A DNA stretch of 64,000 bases from a virus. Below, one piece after another: positions 17,375 through 24,386 of this stretch. The DNA lies in the IMG/VR virus record IMGVR_UViG_3300032092_000015, positions 31,303 through 95,302 of that record; one strand, 5' to 3'. The notes under the pieces were generated by a model. That model saw nothing but the letters and a program-made list of their open reading frames with translations. It did not search any database and was not told where the DNA came from. Both the position numbers and the translations under genes were made by a program. How positions within the stretch are numbered: position 1 is the first letter of the stretch; every line of letters starts with the position of its first letter.

Positions 17375-17605
17375 TTAAAATAAGCTATTGCTGTTTTTAT
17401 CGGGTTTTATATAAATACTAGTTTTCACCTTTTGTTTAAATTTAGGTTTAATTTCAGTACTTATTTTAGTTCCTTCATATTCATATTTTGATGCCTCAAA
17501 ATCAACAAGAGTTTTTAAACCCTTAAACTGATCTTTTTGTCTTTCAAAATCTTCAAATTCGTTATCGATCATTTCGATAAAGCTATTTTTATAGATAGTA
17601 TGCAT
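17375..17605 (-). CDS. Hypothetical protein in the replication/recombination block
   Basis: 76 residues, unrecognised. The N-terminal half is acidic and helical (FIEMIDNEFEDFERQKDQFK) and the C-terminal half is Lys-rich with beta character (KPKFKQKVKTSIYIKPDK). The start overlaps the primase gene's end by 17 bases and uvsY starts 11 bases on, so it is translated as part of the operon. Small open frames also occur beside uvsY in T4, but I see no clear similarity to them. Confidence 0.6.
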   Translation of the reverse strand: MHTIYKNSFIEMIDNEFEDFERQKDQFKGLKTLVDFEASKYEYEGTKISTEIKPKFKQKVKTSIYIKPDKNSNSLF

Positions 17606-18668
17606 CTAACATCGAGTTACTAAAGTAATTGTTTATTTTAGAGAGACAGTCACTTTTGTTTCGATATGCAGCAATTACTAAATCATTTAAATCTTTTATT
17701 TCTTCATTATATGTATTCATTTTAGTTTCTTTAAGAAATTTGGTCCACAAGAAGATTGATTTACCAGCTTTTAGCTTTTCAAGCATCTTTGTTTTACCAG
17801 CTTTATCATTATCAAACATATAACGAATTGTTGGAACCTCATCAAGTTCCGTTGTATCGCGTCCTACCGAAGAAAGAGCAATTGAATTACTCATAAACAT
17901 TCGGTCAAGTGGACCTTCAAAAATAGTTACGGGTCGAGTAAAATCAGTTTGCGTGATTCCAAATAAGGTTGATATTTTACTAATGGCAATCTTTTCTTCT
18001 GGAGTAACTTCAATTGGTCGCTCCATCCATTCTAAGATTTTATCAAGATCGTATGTTAGGTATTTTGAATTGCTTGTTTTAACAAGAGCTCTTGATTGCA
18101 TACCAATTACCTTATTTCCTGGAGCCAAATTTAAAACATAGATACGTTTATCTCTTGGGGAAAAAAGGAAGTTTTCTAATTTGTTTGATAGTAACCTTTT
18201 TCTAAGATAGAGCCAAGGAGCATCGCCGACATCGATTTTAACCATCTTTAACGTAGAACATAATTCATCTACGGTTGGAGCCAACTGAAACATTTTTTCA
18301 AACATTCCATATTGCAAAACTTCAACATGATTTGTTTCGCTCTTATTCTCTTTGATCCATTCAATAACCTGAATTGAATCTTCAGTGTTGTCGAATCTTA
18401 TTTCATGGTCCTTTAAGAAACTATATACGTCAGAATGCTCTCCACAGTTGAAGCAATGATACTGTAGAGTGTCCCAGTAGATATTACCACGTTTCTTTTT
18501 ATCGTCAGAATGCGAATCACCACAATAAGGACATGCCAGAGTTATTCGCCCTGGCATTTCCTTTATCATGGTCTTGTTTAAGTTTGCGTGCTCTTTTTGT
18601 AGAACTTTCTTAACTAAGACTTTGATTTTTAACTTTAATTCTTCTGATATTTTAGAGGTCGAGGTCAT
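17589..18668 (-). CDS. 61: T4 gp61-like DNA primase
   Basis: 359 residues (T4 gp61 is 342). An N-terminal zinc ribbon has Cys pairs at C46-P-Y-C49 and C72-F-N-C75 (CPYCGDSHSDDKKKRG ... HCFNCGEHSD), which selects the priming site. A TOPRIM-type catalytic segment follows: VTIFEGPLDRMFMSNS with the Glu, and YMFDNDKAGKT with the D-x-D. It would synthesise lagging-strand primers with a gp41-type helicase, not in this window. The start overlaps the end of gene 32 by 17 bases, giving coupled expression. Confidence 0.92.
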   Translation of the reverse strand: MTSTSKISEELKLKIKVLVKKVLQKEHANLNKTMIKEMPGRITLACPYCGDSHSDDKKKRGNIYWDTLQYHCFNCGEHSDVYSFLKDHEIRFDNTEDSIQVIEWIKENKSETNHVEVLQYGMFEKMFQLAPTVDELCSTLKMVKIDVGDAPWLYLRKRLLSNKLENFLFSPRDKRIYVLNLAPGNKVIGMQSRALVKTSNSKYLTYDLDKILEWMERPIEVTPEEKIAISKISTLFGITQTDFTRPVTIFEGPLDRMFMSNSIALSSVGRDTTELDEVPTIRYMFDNDKAGKTKMLEKLKAGKSIFLWTKFLKETKMNTYNEEIKDLNDLVIAAYRNKSDCLSKINNYFSNSMLDAYYL

Positions 18669-19590
18669 TCAAGAACGAATCTAAATCATCAGAACTATCT
18701 ACTGAACTTGATTCAACTGGAGCAGCTTCAGCTTTTTTCGGAGCTGGAGATGTTGGAGTATCGAAATCGAAATCGTTTGATTCTTCAACTTTTGGAGCTG
18801 CTTTAGCTTTTGGTTTTGATACAATCTCATCCATTGCAGAACCTGGGTTCAAATATTGGCGAAGAATGCTGTTCACGAAATCGCGAGTTTCTTCATCCCA
18901 TGCTTTGTACTCATAAGGTTCCAATGATGGAGCTGCATCTAATTCAGTTTTGATTTTGGTCATGAACTCTTGGGTCTTTTCTGCAGTTTCACCATCAACA
19001 ACAACTGCTGATTTGCTTGCTGAGAATTTCGACTTATCATAGTTGTTATAATCTCCTTGACGAGTAATAATCAGCTCAAAGTTCTTACCATTAAATAGAT
19101 CGAAAATTTGTGTAGGTTCACCGAATGCAGGTTTCAATTCTTCATCGATTTTCTCTTTGATTTTGTAACCAAACTTGAAAATCTTGTATTGTCCTTCGAA
19201 TTCAGGATGCTGAGGATCTTTGATAATTTTTACCAAAGCATAATACTGTTCGCGTCTTTTTAATTTATCAGCGATCTTGCGATCTACAGCTGATTCAGAC
19301 TTACGAAGTTTAAAGAATGCATCTGCAATTGGGCACTTTTCTCCAACTGAAGAAGGAGAGTCAATAAGTTTACCTTCACCGGCTGCATCTGTCAACCAAT
19401 GTACGTACTTTTTAACTAGTGAGTTGCGGGGATTCTTTGGATTAGGAACAAATCGGATTAGAGCTTTGTAAGTTCCGTCTTTACCTTCATCAGCGGTAGG
19501 TTTGTAAATGTCATTTGTTGATGAAGAGCTCTGTGTTTCATGAGTATCGACTGCGTCAACGCTCAGATTAAAAATGTCAAATTCTGCCAT
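18652..19590 (-). CDS. 32: T4 gp32-like single-stranded DNA-binding protein
   Basis: 312 residues (T4 gp32 is 301). Similarity runs through the core: GTYKALIRFVPNPKNPR, the YYALVKIIKDPQHPEFEGQYKIFK-type region, and NYDKSKFSASKSAVV near the end of the OB fold. The C-terminal tail is acidic (SSDDLDSFLNDLDL), as needed for contacts with other replication proteins. The zinc-binding site looks degraded: one His (YVHW) and a single Cys (GEKCPIADAF) remain, whereas T4 uses His and three Cys. The start ATG is preceded by an unstructured A-rich leader that could act as an autogenous operator, as in T4. Confidence 0.93.
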   Translation of the reverse strand: MAEFDIFNLSVDAVDTHETQSSSSTNDIYKPTADEGKDGTYKALIRFVPNPKNPRNSLVKKYVHWLTDAAGEGKLIDSPSSVGEKCPIADAFFKLRKSESAVDRKIADKLKRREQYYALVKIIKDPQHPEFEGQYKIFKFGYKIKEKIDEELKPAFGEPTQIFDLFNGKNFELIITRQGDYNNYDKSKFSASKSAVVVDGETAEKTQEFMTKIKTELDAAPSLEPYEYKAWDEETRDFVNSILRQYLNPGSAMDEIVSKPKAKAAPKVEESNDFDFDTPTSPAPKKAEAAPVESSSVDSSDDLDSFLNDLDL

Positions 19591-19882
19591 GTCTTTAATA
19601 CTTTAATTTTCTTTAAATTTGTTAATACGTTAAAATCTTTAGGTACCTTAAATCTTTAAAACGATAATGTTTATATAGTGTAATTTGATAATGTTTCACA
19701 GCGTCCTGTAATATTATCAGCTTACATACTATATATCTCACTTTACACATTGTAAGCTCCGGACTTTACACATTGTAAGATCCTAAAACTTTTTTCACTT
19801 TTTTAAAACTTTTTTTTAAATTTGTGAAACAAACCCGTGCAGAGTGAATATAAGTTATGGTTTTGAGGTGAAGATAAGGTTC
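19591..19882 (-). promoter_or_regulatory. Leader and promoter region of gene 32
   Basis: The 292-base gap between the resolvase gene and gene 32 is the longest in the window. From upstream down it holds three spaced A-tracts (19785-19820 on the plus strand as T-tracts), a 16-bp direct repeat (19741-19779), a minus-strand GATATATAG element just after the repeats (around 19730), and an A/U-rich leader up to the ATG. A 42-codon frame (19622-19750) begins inside a repeat copy and is probably chance. Confidence 0.55.
19741..19779 (-). repeat. Two 16-bp direct repeats, possible activator or operator sites
   Basis: CTTACAATGTGTAAAG (minus strand) occurs exactly at 19741-19756 and again at 19764-19779, 23 bases apart. 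Each copy is an imperfect palindrome, and the copy nearer gene 32 ends 5-6 bases before an ATATATAG element. This layout suits protein binding upstream of a promoter. Confidence 0.6.
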
Positions 19883-20527
19883 TTAGAGCGCTTCCAATGA
19901 GCTTAAGTAATTAGCTAGGAAGTAAGCGTCCACCAAATCATCAAGCGGCTTCGGGACCGACTTCCCAATTTCAAGTGTCTGTAGATACTGAAAGAACTCC
20001 AGGTCGGACAAATTTTGGTCTTGTAAACGGTTTTCGACAAAAACGTCCCACAATTCCCTTTTCCCCATATTTCCCTTTCCAGCATGCTTCTTAATTGTCG
20101 ATGGTGCAACTGTAAGAATATTACTAATATTATCAAATGAATTTATTATCTTATACTTAAAAATAGCGGCGGCAGCAGCCATATCAATAAGATTATTTGT
20201 TCCACCATTTGAACCGTAAGAAACACCCTCAAACCCAAAAATACAAGGACCTTCGTTAATTTTTGTTTTGATTAACTCAATCATTGAATCCGCCATATTA
20301 ATAAAGCGATTGATTTTTAAAAGTTCTTGAGATGAAAAATCTTTAGATGTCTGATAGACCGGCTGATTTACAAGAACTACATTCGGTAATTGTGAAATAT
20401 GGGATTGCATAGCTTGGTCTGCTTTTGTACCAGTACCAGGCTTTAAAAAAGAAATAAAGCTGAGTTTATCATTAAGTACTACAACTCCGGGAGAGTTAAG
20501 TGAAAAGTCAATTCCTATAAAATTCAT
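19883..20527 (-). CDS. RuvC-like Holliday-junction resolvase
   Basis: 214 residues with an RNase H fold of the RuvC type. The N-terminal MNFIGIDFSLNSPGVVVL carries the first catalytic Asp (D7). IFGFEGVSYGSNG supplies the Glu, and the C-terminal KPLDDLVDAYFLANYL carries the paired Asp residues. It would resolve branched phage DNA before packaging. T4 uses the unrelated endonuclease VII (gp49) for this. The gene is 1 base from the tagged small protein upstream and is followed by the gene 32 regulatory region. Confidence 0.75.
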   Translation of the reverse strand: MNFIGIDFSLNSPGVVVLNDKLSFISFLKPGTGTKADQAMQSHISQLPNVVLVNQPVYQTSKDFSSQELLKINRFINMADSMIELIKTKINEGPCIFGFEGVSYGSNGGTNNLIDMAAAAAIFKYKIINSFDNISNILTVAPSTIKKHAGKGNMGKRELWDVFVENRLQDQNLSDLEFFQYLQTLEIGKSVPKPLDDLVDAYFLANYLSSLEAL

Positions 20528-20896
20528 TTAGATTCTTTTACCAAGAGCAGCACCTAACGCAGCACCAACTAATCTTGAGGTTAATAAATCATACATTAAT
20601 CCAGATTGGATTCCTAATACTTTACAAACAGTTTTACCAATTGAAGAACCAAGTGCAAAACCAGTTAGACCGCCAATAATAGATCCTAATAAACCTTCAT
20701 TGGTTAGTTCCTCGTTGAATCTTTCAAAATCATAAGATCCATCTTCATTTTTATATGAAGCAACAAATTGTTCTAGAGCAGCTTCTACTTTAGCTTCTAA
20801 TTCAGGAGTCCATTCTGAAACAAGTGACTCTTGTAGGAGTTGAATATCTTGTTCTGTTACTTGCTGTTCTGATAAATATTGTTCAAATGTTTTCAT
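20528..20896 (-). CDS. Tagged internal head protein with glycine-zipper C-terminus
   Basis: 122 residues. MKTFEQYLSEQQ is the closest copy in the window to the T4 capsid-targeting peptide MKTYQEFIAE. Residues 15-65 are acidic and helical. FNEELTNEGLLG resembles a prohead-protease site, after which the C-terminal 50 residues are Gly/Ala/Leu-rich with small-residue spacing (GSIIGGLTGFALGSSIGK; LVGAALGAALGKRI), typical of membrane-active glycine zippers. The inferred role is a small head-carried protein that inserts into the host membrane during DNA entry. It lies 10 bases after the tube-like gene. Confidence 0.65.
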   Translation of the reverse strand: MKTFEQYLSEQQVTEQDIQLLQESLVSEWTPELEAKVEAALEQFVASYKNEDGSYDFERFNEELTNEGLLGSIIGGLTGFALGSSIGKTVCKVLGIQSGLMYDLLTSRLVGAALGAALGKRI

Positions 20897-20906
20897 ATAG
20901 TATATA

Positions 20907-21458
20907 TTAGTCTATTTCTAGCACCAAAGAGTACTGATTATAATTAAAAGAAACTGAAAATGTGTTAAATTCAGCAACGTTTTGACTCATATTTAAATCA
21001 ATTTCCGAGATTGACTTCATGATTGGTTGATGAAATCTTGCTGAAATAACATGAATACCTTCCGCATCCATAATTTGAAGTTTTAAATCTTCGGCATATT
21101 CTTCTTTCTTTGCCCAACTATAATAATATAGAAGAGTATCATTCATTATCCAATAATTAATAAATCCGTCAAGAAGTTGCATCGTTACTGTAAATTCTCT
21201 CTCAACTAAGTTTTGAATTGGCATAGCTCCTCTATGATAATTAATAGTACCATCGTTATTCTGTTGAGTTACTGGGTCGAAACTAATTCCAGGCAAATTA
21301 ATACCTTGAATACTATAATTAATAAAATCTATTGGCTCAGTAAGTATGTTCCCAGGCATTCTGTTCAAATATTTTTTATATTTGTCAGCAACTTCCTTGG
21401 GAATAAAGTTTCTAGGAAACTTAAAGTTGTATAGATTATTTCTACTATTTAAAATCAT
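20907..21458 (-). CDS. Tail-tube-fold virion protein (gp19-like)
   Basis: 183 residues. The layout ISFDP...PIQNLVEREFTVTMQLLDGFINYWIM..., then a beta-hairpin rich end with EFNTFSVSFNYNQYSLVLE, fits the T4 gp19/gp54 tube fold, in which the C-terminal strand carries a 'conserved Asn/Glu...F.V.F.Y' pattern. T4 gp19 is 163 residues. It could be the major tube protein or a baseplate tube-initiator. The stop of the upstream large structural gene overlaps its ATG by one base. Confidence 0.5.
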   Translation of the reverse strand: MILNSRNNLYNFKFPRNFIPKEVADKYKKYLNRMPGNILTEPIDFINYSIQGINLPGISFDPVTQQNNDGTINYHRGAMPIQNLVEREFTVTMQLLDGFINYWIMNDTLLYYYSWAKKEEYAEDLKLQIMDAEGIHVISARFHQPIMKSISEIDLNMSQNVAEFNTFSVSFNYNQYSLVLEID

Positions 21459-23542
21459 TAGATGATATTTACATTTCCATGGTATAGCAATGAGCTAGTA
21501 CCACCGTTTATGATGTTAATATAAAATTTATCAGCATTTAAGTTAGCATCAGATTCATCAAATCTAGCCGCAGTAGATTTTGTTATTTTAAATAAAATTT
21601 CACCAACGCCTAAGTCAATATCTGGGAAAGAAGGATCATGATTAATAGTTGCTAAAATATTACCACTCTTAAGAATTAGTTCAATATTTTCAGCATTTAC
21701 TAAACTTACAGACTTTGTTGAATCTCCATCTTTTTGTGCAACTTTAAATTTAACAAAGTTATCTGAAACTTTTGATAGAGTAATAGTAGCCTCTCCATCA
21801 GAAAAATACTGAATGTTCGCTAACTGATTAATAGTTACACCATCTAATGTTACTAGGCTACTTCCTGCTAAAATATTAGTTGTATCTACCGCAACTGGAA
21901 CGTATTTAGTTTCTCCAACACTTGGTCTAATTGAGTTAACAAAGTTTGTTAAACTTCTATTTGAACTTGTATCAGCCAAAGTATTGTAAATCTTATTTAT
22001 AGCATTAGAACCTAAATTTACTTGTGATAATCTCTTACCATATTTAGAAGTATTTCTATAAAATAAAGTAGATTTCTTTACAATTTGAGTATTATCAGTT
22101 TCATTATAAATACGAAGTACATAATTAATAAAGAATCCTGACGCAACGTTAGAGTTTTTAATAATAGGTCTAAATAATATAGGTTGGTCATATTCTTCAG
22201 TTTGAACAAATGTTGTATTAAAAGTAGAAATACTACTTAATCCAAGTACTTCTCTAATTTCAACATCATGAAACACAGTAATATCATCGCCTGTTGTGGA
22301 TTGTCTAGTTAAAATATAATCTTCAAATTCATTTTGGCTACCGTCTTTAGTACCATATAATTTAAAATAATCTCCATCAGTTGCCTCTTCGATAACTCCA
22401 ACAATATCTTGGAATTCATCTTCTTGCGGAACGGTAAATGTTTTTCCTTCTGAAACATCAGCATACTCTATTCCAGCAACTTCAAGTATTCTATCAATTA
22501 GTTTAAAATTAATAGTATAACCAGCAGATCCATCAAGACATGCATATCCTCCAGTTTGATGATTTGCAAAGAATACATCTTGGAAATCTTGGTTTAAATT
22601 GTTGTCATACATGTGAGGTAATGCAGGAACCTTAATCTCAATAAATTTAGAGTATGCAGTACCATTAAGTACGAATGGATTTGGATTTTGAATTTCAAAA
22701 TTACTTGAATTTTTATAAACCAAAGAAGTAAAATAGTTATAGACTCCAGATATTCTAGGTACTTTAACTTGAAATAAGAATCCATCATATCCTCTACCAG
22801 CAAAACTAAATCCAGTTCTTAAATGCAATCTAATAGTATCATACCAAATTTGGTTACTATTATTTGCTAAAGTTTCTGGAAGAAAATTCTGAACTGTTGT
22901 TCCACTCCATGAAGGAGATTGTAGATAATCTAATGAATTATTTAAGAGTGCAAATCTAGTTCCATCAACATCATGCTGTACAGCATAATATCTACCAATT
23001 TCTCCAGCTGCTGTTTTAATAGTATTTCCAGTTTCTGCGTCTGGAATAGAAAATAAAGAACTTGCTTTATCTCTAACTATAATTCTTCCAGATTGGTAAA
23101 CTTTATCAGGATTTAGTGTAGTATCAGTGTATTCGTAATTATAAGAACCATTTGTGTTAGGTGTATATGTTAAAATACCAGTTATGTTTGAATATGAAGT
23201 AGATCCTCCACCGTTAATACTAAAATTAGAAGGATCGTTTAAATTATTTAAATCAAACTTATAAGTTTTACCATTTTGTAATTGTAGTTCTCTAGATGCA
23301 AAGTTATTTACAACAATGTAAATCCCATCCGTATCAACTGAAAATTCAACAACATCGTTACCTAATTCATGTACTAAGTATCTTGTTTTTGTTGAATCAG
23401 AGGCATCGGTATCTAAAAATTTTACATGACTACCATTATTATCGGTCTCTATCAGAACCTCAGATAAGCTAGTTTGGTCATGATAGATAAATTCCATCAC
23501 GATATCCTGATCTAGTCCTATAAATTTAGATGATCTTGCCAT
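21458..23542 (-). CDS. Virion structural protein, unknown
   Basis: 694 residues, beta-rich, Asn/Ser/Thr-rich and with almost no Cys, as in extracellular tail proteins. No motif was recognised. The start MARSSKFIGLDQDIVMEFIYHDQTSL resembles baseplate-type N-termini. Its position between the spanin-like gene and the tube-like gene, overlapping the latter by one base, places it in the tail operon. Confidence 0.6.
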   Translation of the reverse strand: MARSSKFIGLDQDIVMEFIYHDQTSLSEVLIETDNNGSHVKFLDTDASDSTKTRYLVHELGNDVVEFSVDTDGIYIVVNNFASRELQLQNGKTYKFDLNNLNDPSNFSINGGGSTSYSNITGILTYTPNTNGSYNYEYTDTTLNPDKVYQSGRIIVRDKASSLFSIPDAETGNTIKTAAGEIGRYYAVQHDVDGTRFALLNNSLDYLQSPSWSGTTVQNFLPETLANNSNQIWYDTIRLHLRTGFSFAGRGYDGFLFQVKVPRISGVYNYFTSLVYKNSSNFEIQNPNPFVLNGTAYSKFIEIKVPALPHMYDNNLNQDFQDVFFANHQTGGYACLDGSAGYTINFKLIDRILEVAGIEYADVSEGKTFTVPQEDEFQDIVGVIEEATDGDYFKLYGTKDGSQNEFEDYILTRQSTTGDDITVFHDVEIREVLGLSSISTFNTTFVQTEEYDQPILFRPIIKNSNVASGFFINYVLRIYNETDNTQIVKKSTLFYRNTSKYGKRLSQVNLGSNAINKIYNTLADTSSNRSLTNFVNSIRPSVGETKYVPVAVDTTNILAGSSLVTLDGVTINQLANIQYFSDGEATITLSKVSDNFVKFKVAQKDGDSTKSVSLVNAENIELILKSGNILATINHDPSFPDIDLGVGEILFKITKSTAARFDESDANLNADKFYINIINGGTSSLLYHGNVNII

Positions 23543-23559
23543 TTGTTATTTTAATAATT

Positions 23560-24363
23560 TTAGAATCTTAACCATTTAGGGCTCCAAAATAGTCCAATAC
23601 TTAAATTTGGACCAGTTTGAATTTGTTGACCATTAACTAGAGAGAATCCATATCCGATTCCCGCGCCAATTGACCAACCTGCCTTCTTTTCTGGTTTATT
23701 TAACTTATTATTTATCAAGTTTATATTTTCAATCTCTCCGAAAGTAATTCCCGGATAGTCAGTTGCAATTCTAACTTGCTTATATCCATCTTTCTCATCG
23801 GTCATTGCATATAACTTAATGGTTTGTTCAATTTTGAATTCTCCTGGAGATGCTGTAAATTTATTTGAATTGTAAGCAACATCAACAGATCCTGAAAACT
23901 TTCTTGTATTTCCTTTCCCAAAATCATCAAATTTAGAGAATGCAACGTTTGCTGTAGAATCAGAACTTTGTGTTACTGTAGATTCTCCACCTTTAACTTC
24001 GGATAGAACTGCAATTTCAGTTTTCATCAAAGAGTTTACATCTTTTAGATTTTTAATATCTCCAAGAGCCTCTTTGTATTCTTCAACTAATTCTGAATTA
24101 TTATCTTTTAGTTCATCGATAGTATATTCAAAACTTCTTTTTGAAGCAACTAAGCCTCCGTTTTCTTTAATAAGAACTCTAACGCTATCTTGCTCTGCTA
24201 AAAGATTGTTCATTGCTCTTTTAGCCTCTTTTTTAGCCATTTCTTTTTCGTCTTTCAATTGTTGAATTGAATTACATTGTTTTAGGAATAGCAATACAAC
24301 AATAGCTCCAACTATAAAAGTTAGAACGCTTTTGTTGATACTAGGTAATTTAGGAATTATCAT
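23560..24363 (-). CDS. Membrane-anchored coiled-coil protein, spanin-like (DUF6808-like)
   Basis: 267 residues. An N-terminal transmembrane helix (about 13-29, SVLTFIVGAIVVLLFL) is followed by KQCN and a long coiled coil (about 32-125), then a beta-rich C-terminal part ending GWSIGAGIGYGFSLVNG and NLSIGLFWSP, whose alternating hydrophobic strands resemble outer-membrane beta segments. Bacteroidetes phages carry similar proteins (I recall DUF6808) near lysis or tail genes. An inner-membrane anchor, periplasm-spanning coil and outer-membrane-like end would suit a spanin that fuses the membranes at lysis. It lies 17 bases before the 694-residue gene; no endolysin is adjacent. Confidence 0.6.
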   Translation of the reverse strand: MIIPKLPSINKSVLTFIVGAIVVLLFLKQCNSIQQLKDEKEMAKKEAKRAMNNLLAEQDSVRVLIKENGGLVASKRSFEYTIDELKDNNSELVEEYKEALGDIKNLKDVNSLMKTEIAVLSEVKGGESTVTQSSDSTANVAFSKFDDFGKGNTRKFSGSVDVAYNSNKFTASPGEFKIEQTIKLYAMTDEKDGYKQVRIATDYPGITFGEIENINLINNKLNKPEKKAGWSIGAGIGYGFSLVNGQQIQTGPNLSIGLFWSPKWLRF

Positions 24364-24386
24364 AATTTATATTTAAAATTTATTTA

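Noticed and set aside
19622-19750. A 42-codon frame in the gene 32 leader, starting inside a 16-bp repeat copy
   Set aside because: Short, with ordinary AT-rich composition and no recognisable features; the overlap with the repeat explains the ATG. Kept only as a remote leader-peptide possibility.
20901-20907. ATATATA motif before the glycine-zipper gene (and a similar one at 53834)
   Set aside because: Both lie about 4-5 bases from the ATG, too close for a promoter with a leader unless the mRNA is leaderless; not listed as promoters.
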